DNA from: Phycisphaerae bacterium
GTDB lineage: Bacteria > Planctomycetota > Phycisphaerae > UBA1845 > Fen-1342
NCBI GenBank assembly: GCA_022842805.1
Contig: JALHOX010000253.1
Coordinates: forward strand, 1-6,760
DNA: 6,760 nt
Direction of reading: 5' to 3'
Shown: piece by piece, positions 6,708 through 6,760 of the stretch
How positions within the stretch are numbered: position 1 is the stretch's first letter
How the letters are laid out: each line of letters begins with the position of its first letter
The notes under the pieces: generated by a model
Databases searched by the model: none
What the model saw: the letters and a program-made list of their open reading frames with translations, nothing else
What the model was told of the DNA's origin: nothing
Position numbers and translations under genes: made by a program

Positions 6708-6760
6708 CGCCACCTCCGCGATTCGACGACTTTCACCGCGAGGAACACAAAGAAGAGCGA
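6704..6760 (-). CDS. C-terminal end of a membrane protein, probably the ABC-2/GldF-type permease
   Basis: Only the last 18 codons are in the window. They read SLFFVFLAVKVVESRRWR and then TGA. The tail is a hydrophobic stretch followed by a basic cytoplasmic end, as in ABC-2/GldF-type permeases, where a final membrane helix is followed by an ESRRW-like end. The TGA overlaps the ATG of the GldG-type gene as ATGA, which is typical of co-translated subunits. The permease identity rests on this short tail and on the known gldF-gldG gene order, so it is an inference. The reading frame itself is well supported by the overlap and the amino-acid composition. Confidence 0.65.
   Translation of the reverse strand, partial: SLFFVFLAVKVVESRRWR
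6713..6717 (-). promoter_or_regulatory. Shine-Dalgarno site of the GldG-type gene, inside the permease gene
   Basis: The minus strand reads GGAGG with 5 bases to ATG 6707. It lies within the final CGG-AGG-TGG codons of the upstream gene. GTG 6713 begins inside this motif, with no spacing, so it is unlikely to be the start. Confidence 0.7.

Noticed and set aside
6711..6713. GTG as the start of the GldG-type gene
   Set aside because: It starts inside the GGAGG motif, leaving no spacing. ATG two codons later has 5 bases of spacing and forms the ATGA overlap with the upstream stop.
1..6760. Search for CRISPR arrays, tRNA/rRNA genes, insertion-sequence ends or phage genes
   Set aside because: No regularly spaced repeats, no tRNA cloverleaf or CCA end, no transposase motifs and no terminal inverted repeats with target duplications were seen by eye.

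Overview
The window is about two-thirds G+C, and every convincing gene reads on the minus strand. Three features suggest a Planctomycetota bacterium or a similar GC-rich Gram-negative: a GldG-type ABC auxiliary protein followed directly by a DUF4340 protein, a secreted YVTN-type beta-propeller, and loosely organised intergenic DNA. This is inferred from gene content only, because there is no rRNA or other phylogenetic marker.

Layout, in the direction of transcription (high to low coordinates). (1) 6760-6704: the last 18 codons of a membrane protein, probably the ABC-2/GldF-type permease. It overlaps the next gene by the four bases ATGA. (2) 6707-4503: a 734-residue GldG-type protein with a membrane segment at each end, a large extracytoplasmic region and a long helical insertion. 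(3) 4493-2085: an 802-residue DUF4340 protein with one N-terminal anchor. I read it as five consecutive copies of a DUF4340-like module. (4) 2084-1611: 474 bases without a gene. They hold several inverted repeats, a candidate promoter and a strong ribosome binding site. (5) 1610-1: the first 536 codons of an exported YncE/YVTN-like beta-propeller that runs off the left edge. It has no stop codon inside the window, so a search limited to complete ORFs would miss it.

Genes 1-3 form a tight, translationally coupled operon, with a 4-base overlap and then a 9-base gap. The ribosome binding sites of genes 2 and 3 lie inside the last codons of the gene before each. The expected ATPase would lie further upstream, outside the window. 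In Bacteroidota, GldA/GldF/GldG form an ABC complex linked to gliding. In lineages outside that phylum, PF09822/DUF4340 operons are common but their substrate is not known. The beta-propeller is separated by a real intergenic region and is probably a separate transcription unit, so a functional link to the ABC operon is not shown.

I found no mobile element, CRISPR array, tRNA or rRNA. The long plus-strand ORFs are antisense shadows of the minus-strand genes.
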